Shown here: positions 5,776 to 5,924 of the stretch, in pieces | Numbering within the stretch: position 1 is the stretch's first letter | Layout: every line of letters begins with the position of its first letter | Assembly: GCA_900544945.1 (NCBI GenBank) | Contig: UQXG01000133.1 | Span: 1-5,924, forward strand | Direction of reading: 5' to 3' | DNA from: an uncultured Eubacteriales bacterium | GTDB taxonomy: Bacteria > Bacillota > Clostridia > Oscillospirales > Oscillospiraceae | DNA: 5,924 bases | The notes under the pieces: model-generated | What the model saw: only the letters and a program-made list of their open reading frames with translations | Database searches by the model: none | What the model was told of the DNA's origin: nothing | Position numbers and translations under genes: made by a program

Positions 5776-5924
5776 TTAGCAGTTGTCTCGGATGTCAGTT
5801 CTTCCTCGGTGTATATATTTTTTCAGATGCTGGATGATATTTTCCTGGGTGCAGCCAAACAGCTCCACGTTCTTGCAGATGTGGGGCATGTCATGCTGGC
5901 AGAAATAGCAGGTTCCGCAGGGGA
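5776..5924 (-). pseudogene. Upstream fragment: dehydrogenase-like zinc motif running into RhuM start
   Basis: This frame is open at the window edge and gives 48 residues. The first part, CGTCYFCQHDMPHIC, has the C-x2-C-x2-C-x7-C spacing of the structural zinc lobe in medium-chain zinc alcohol dehydrogenases, and KNVELFG fits what follows in that family. From ELFGCT on, the sequence reads as RhuM (CTQENIIQHLK). After the A6 run the frame leaves RhuM and stops at 5776. The RhuM frame continues one base out of register (NIYTEEELTSETTAKKFLVV). So this stretch combines a possible dehydrogenase/RhuM junction near 5849-5865 with a frameshift at 5818-5823. The dehydrogenase call rests on one short motif. 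Confidence 0.55.

Noticed and set aside
5765..5779. Perfect 15-base palindrome CTAAGAA-T-TTCTTAG near the GTG of the RhuM frame, as a possible operator.
   Set aside because: It encodes conserved-looking RhuM residues (AKKFL), and no promoter is visible around it; probably chance.
1..5924. CRISPR arrays, tRNA or rRNA genes.
   Set aside because: No regularly spaced direct repeats and no tRNA- or rRNA-like segments were seen on either strand.

Overview
The window looks like a chromosomal segment of a spore-forming, fairly GC-rich gut-type Firmicute, probably an Oscillospiraceae-like clostridium. This is inferred from a Noc-type nucleoid occlusion protein, a tetrahydrofolate (THF) riboswitch driving a folate ECF transporter S component, a SpoVT C-terminal domain, and several dispersed hairpin repeats in the intergenic DNA. 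The genus cannot be fixed from the sequence alone.

Layout. Positions 1-165 hold no gene but carry palindromic repeat DNA. A noc gene (166-948, minus) comes next. The divergent noc/folT region (949-1500) contains a long, imperfect inverted repeat of about 167 bp, a strong sigma-A-like promoter, a THF riboswitch and a strong ribosome binding site. The folT gene (1501-2601, plus) encodes an S component with an unusual extra membrane anchor and external C-terminal domain. A second, unrelated palindromic repeat (about 2654-2782) separates folT from the convergent block on the right.

The right half (2812-5924, minus) looks like one end of an integrated mobile element. It has a RhuM-family gene followed two bases later by a large serine recombinase. 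The recombinase frame runs without a stop into the last ~151 residues of SpoVT, the forespore AbrB/GAF regulator. The first ~30 SpoVT residues, most of the AbrB DNA-binding half, are missing here. The simplest reading is that the element integrated inside spoVT, leaving the 3' part of the gene fused in frame to the recombinase and the 5' part beyond the right edge. This is the arrangement of 'intervening elements' in sporulation genes, such as skin in sigK, which are excised by their own serine recombinase. Whether this one excises during sporulation cannot be told from the window.

The RhuM gene is broken by an apparent one-base shift in a six-A run. Upstream of that, its reading frame changes into a four-cysteine zinc motif typical of medium-chain alcohol dehydrogenases, so the last ~60 bases are either a recombination junction or an assembly chimera.
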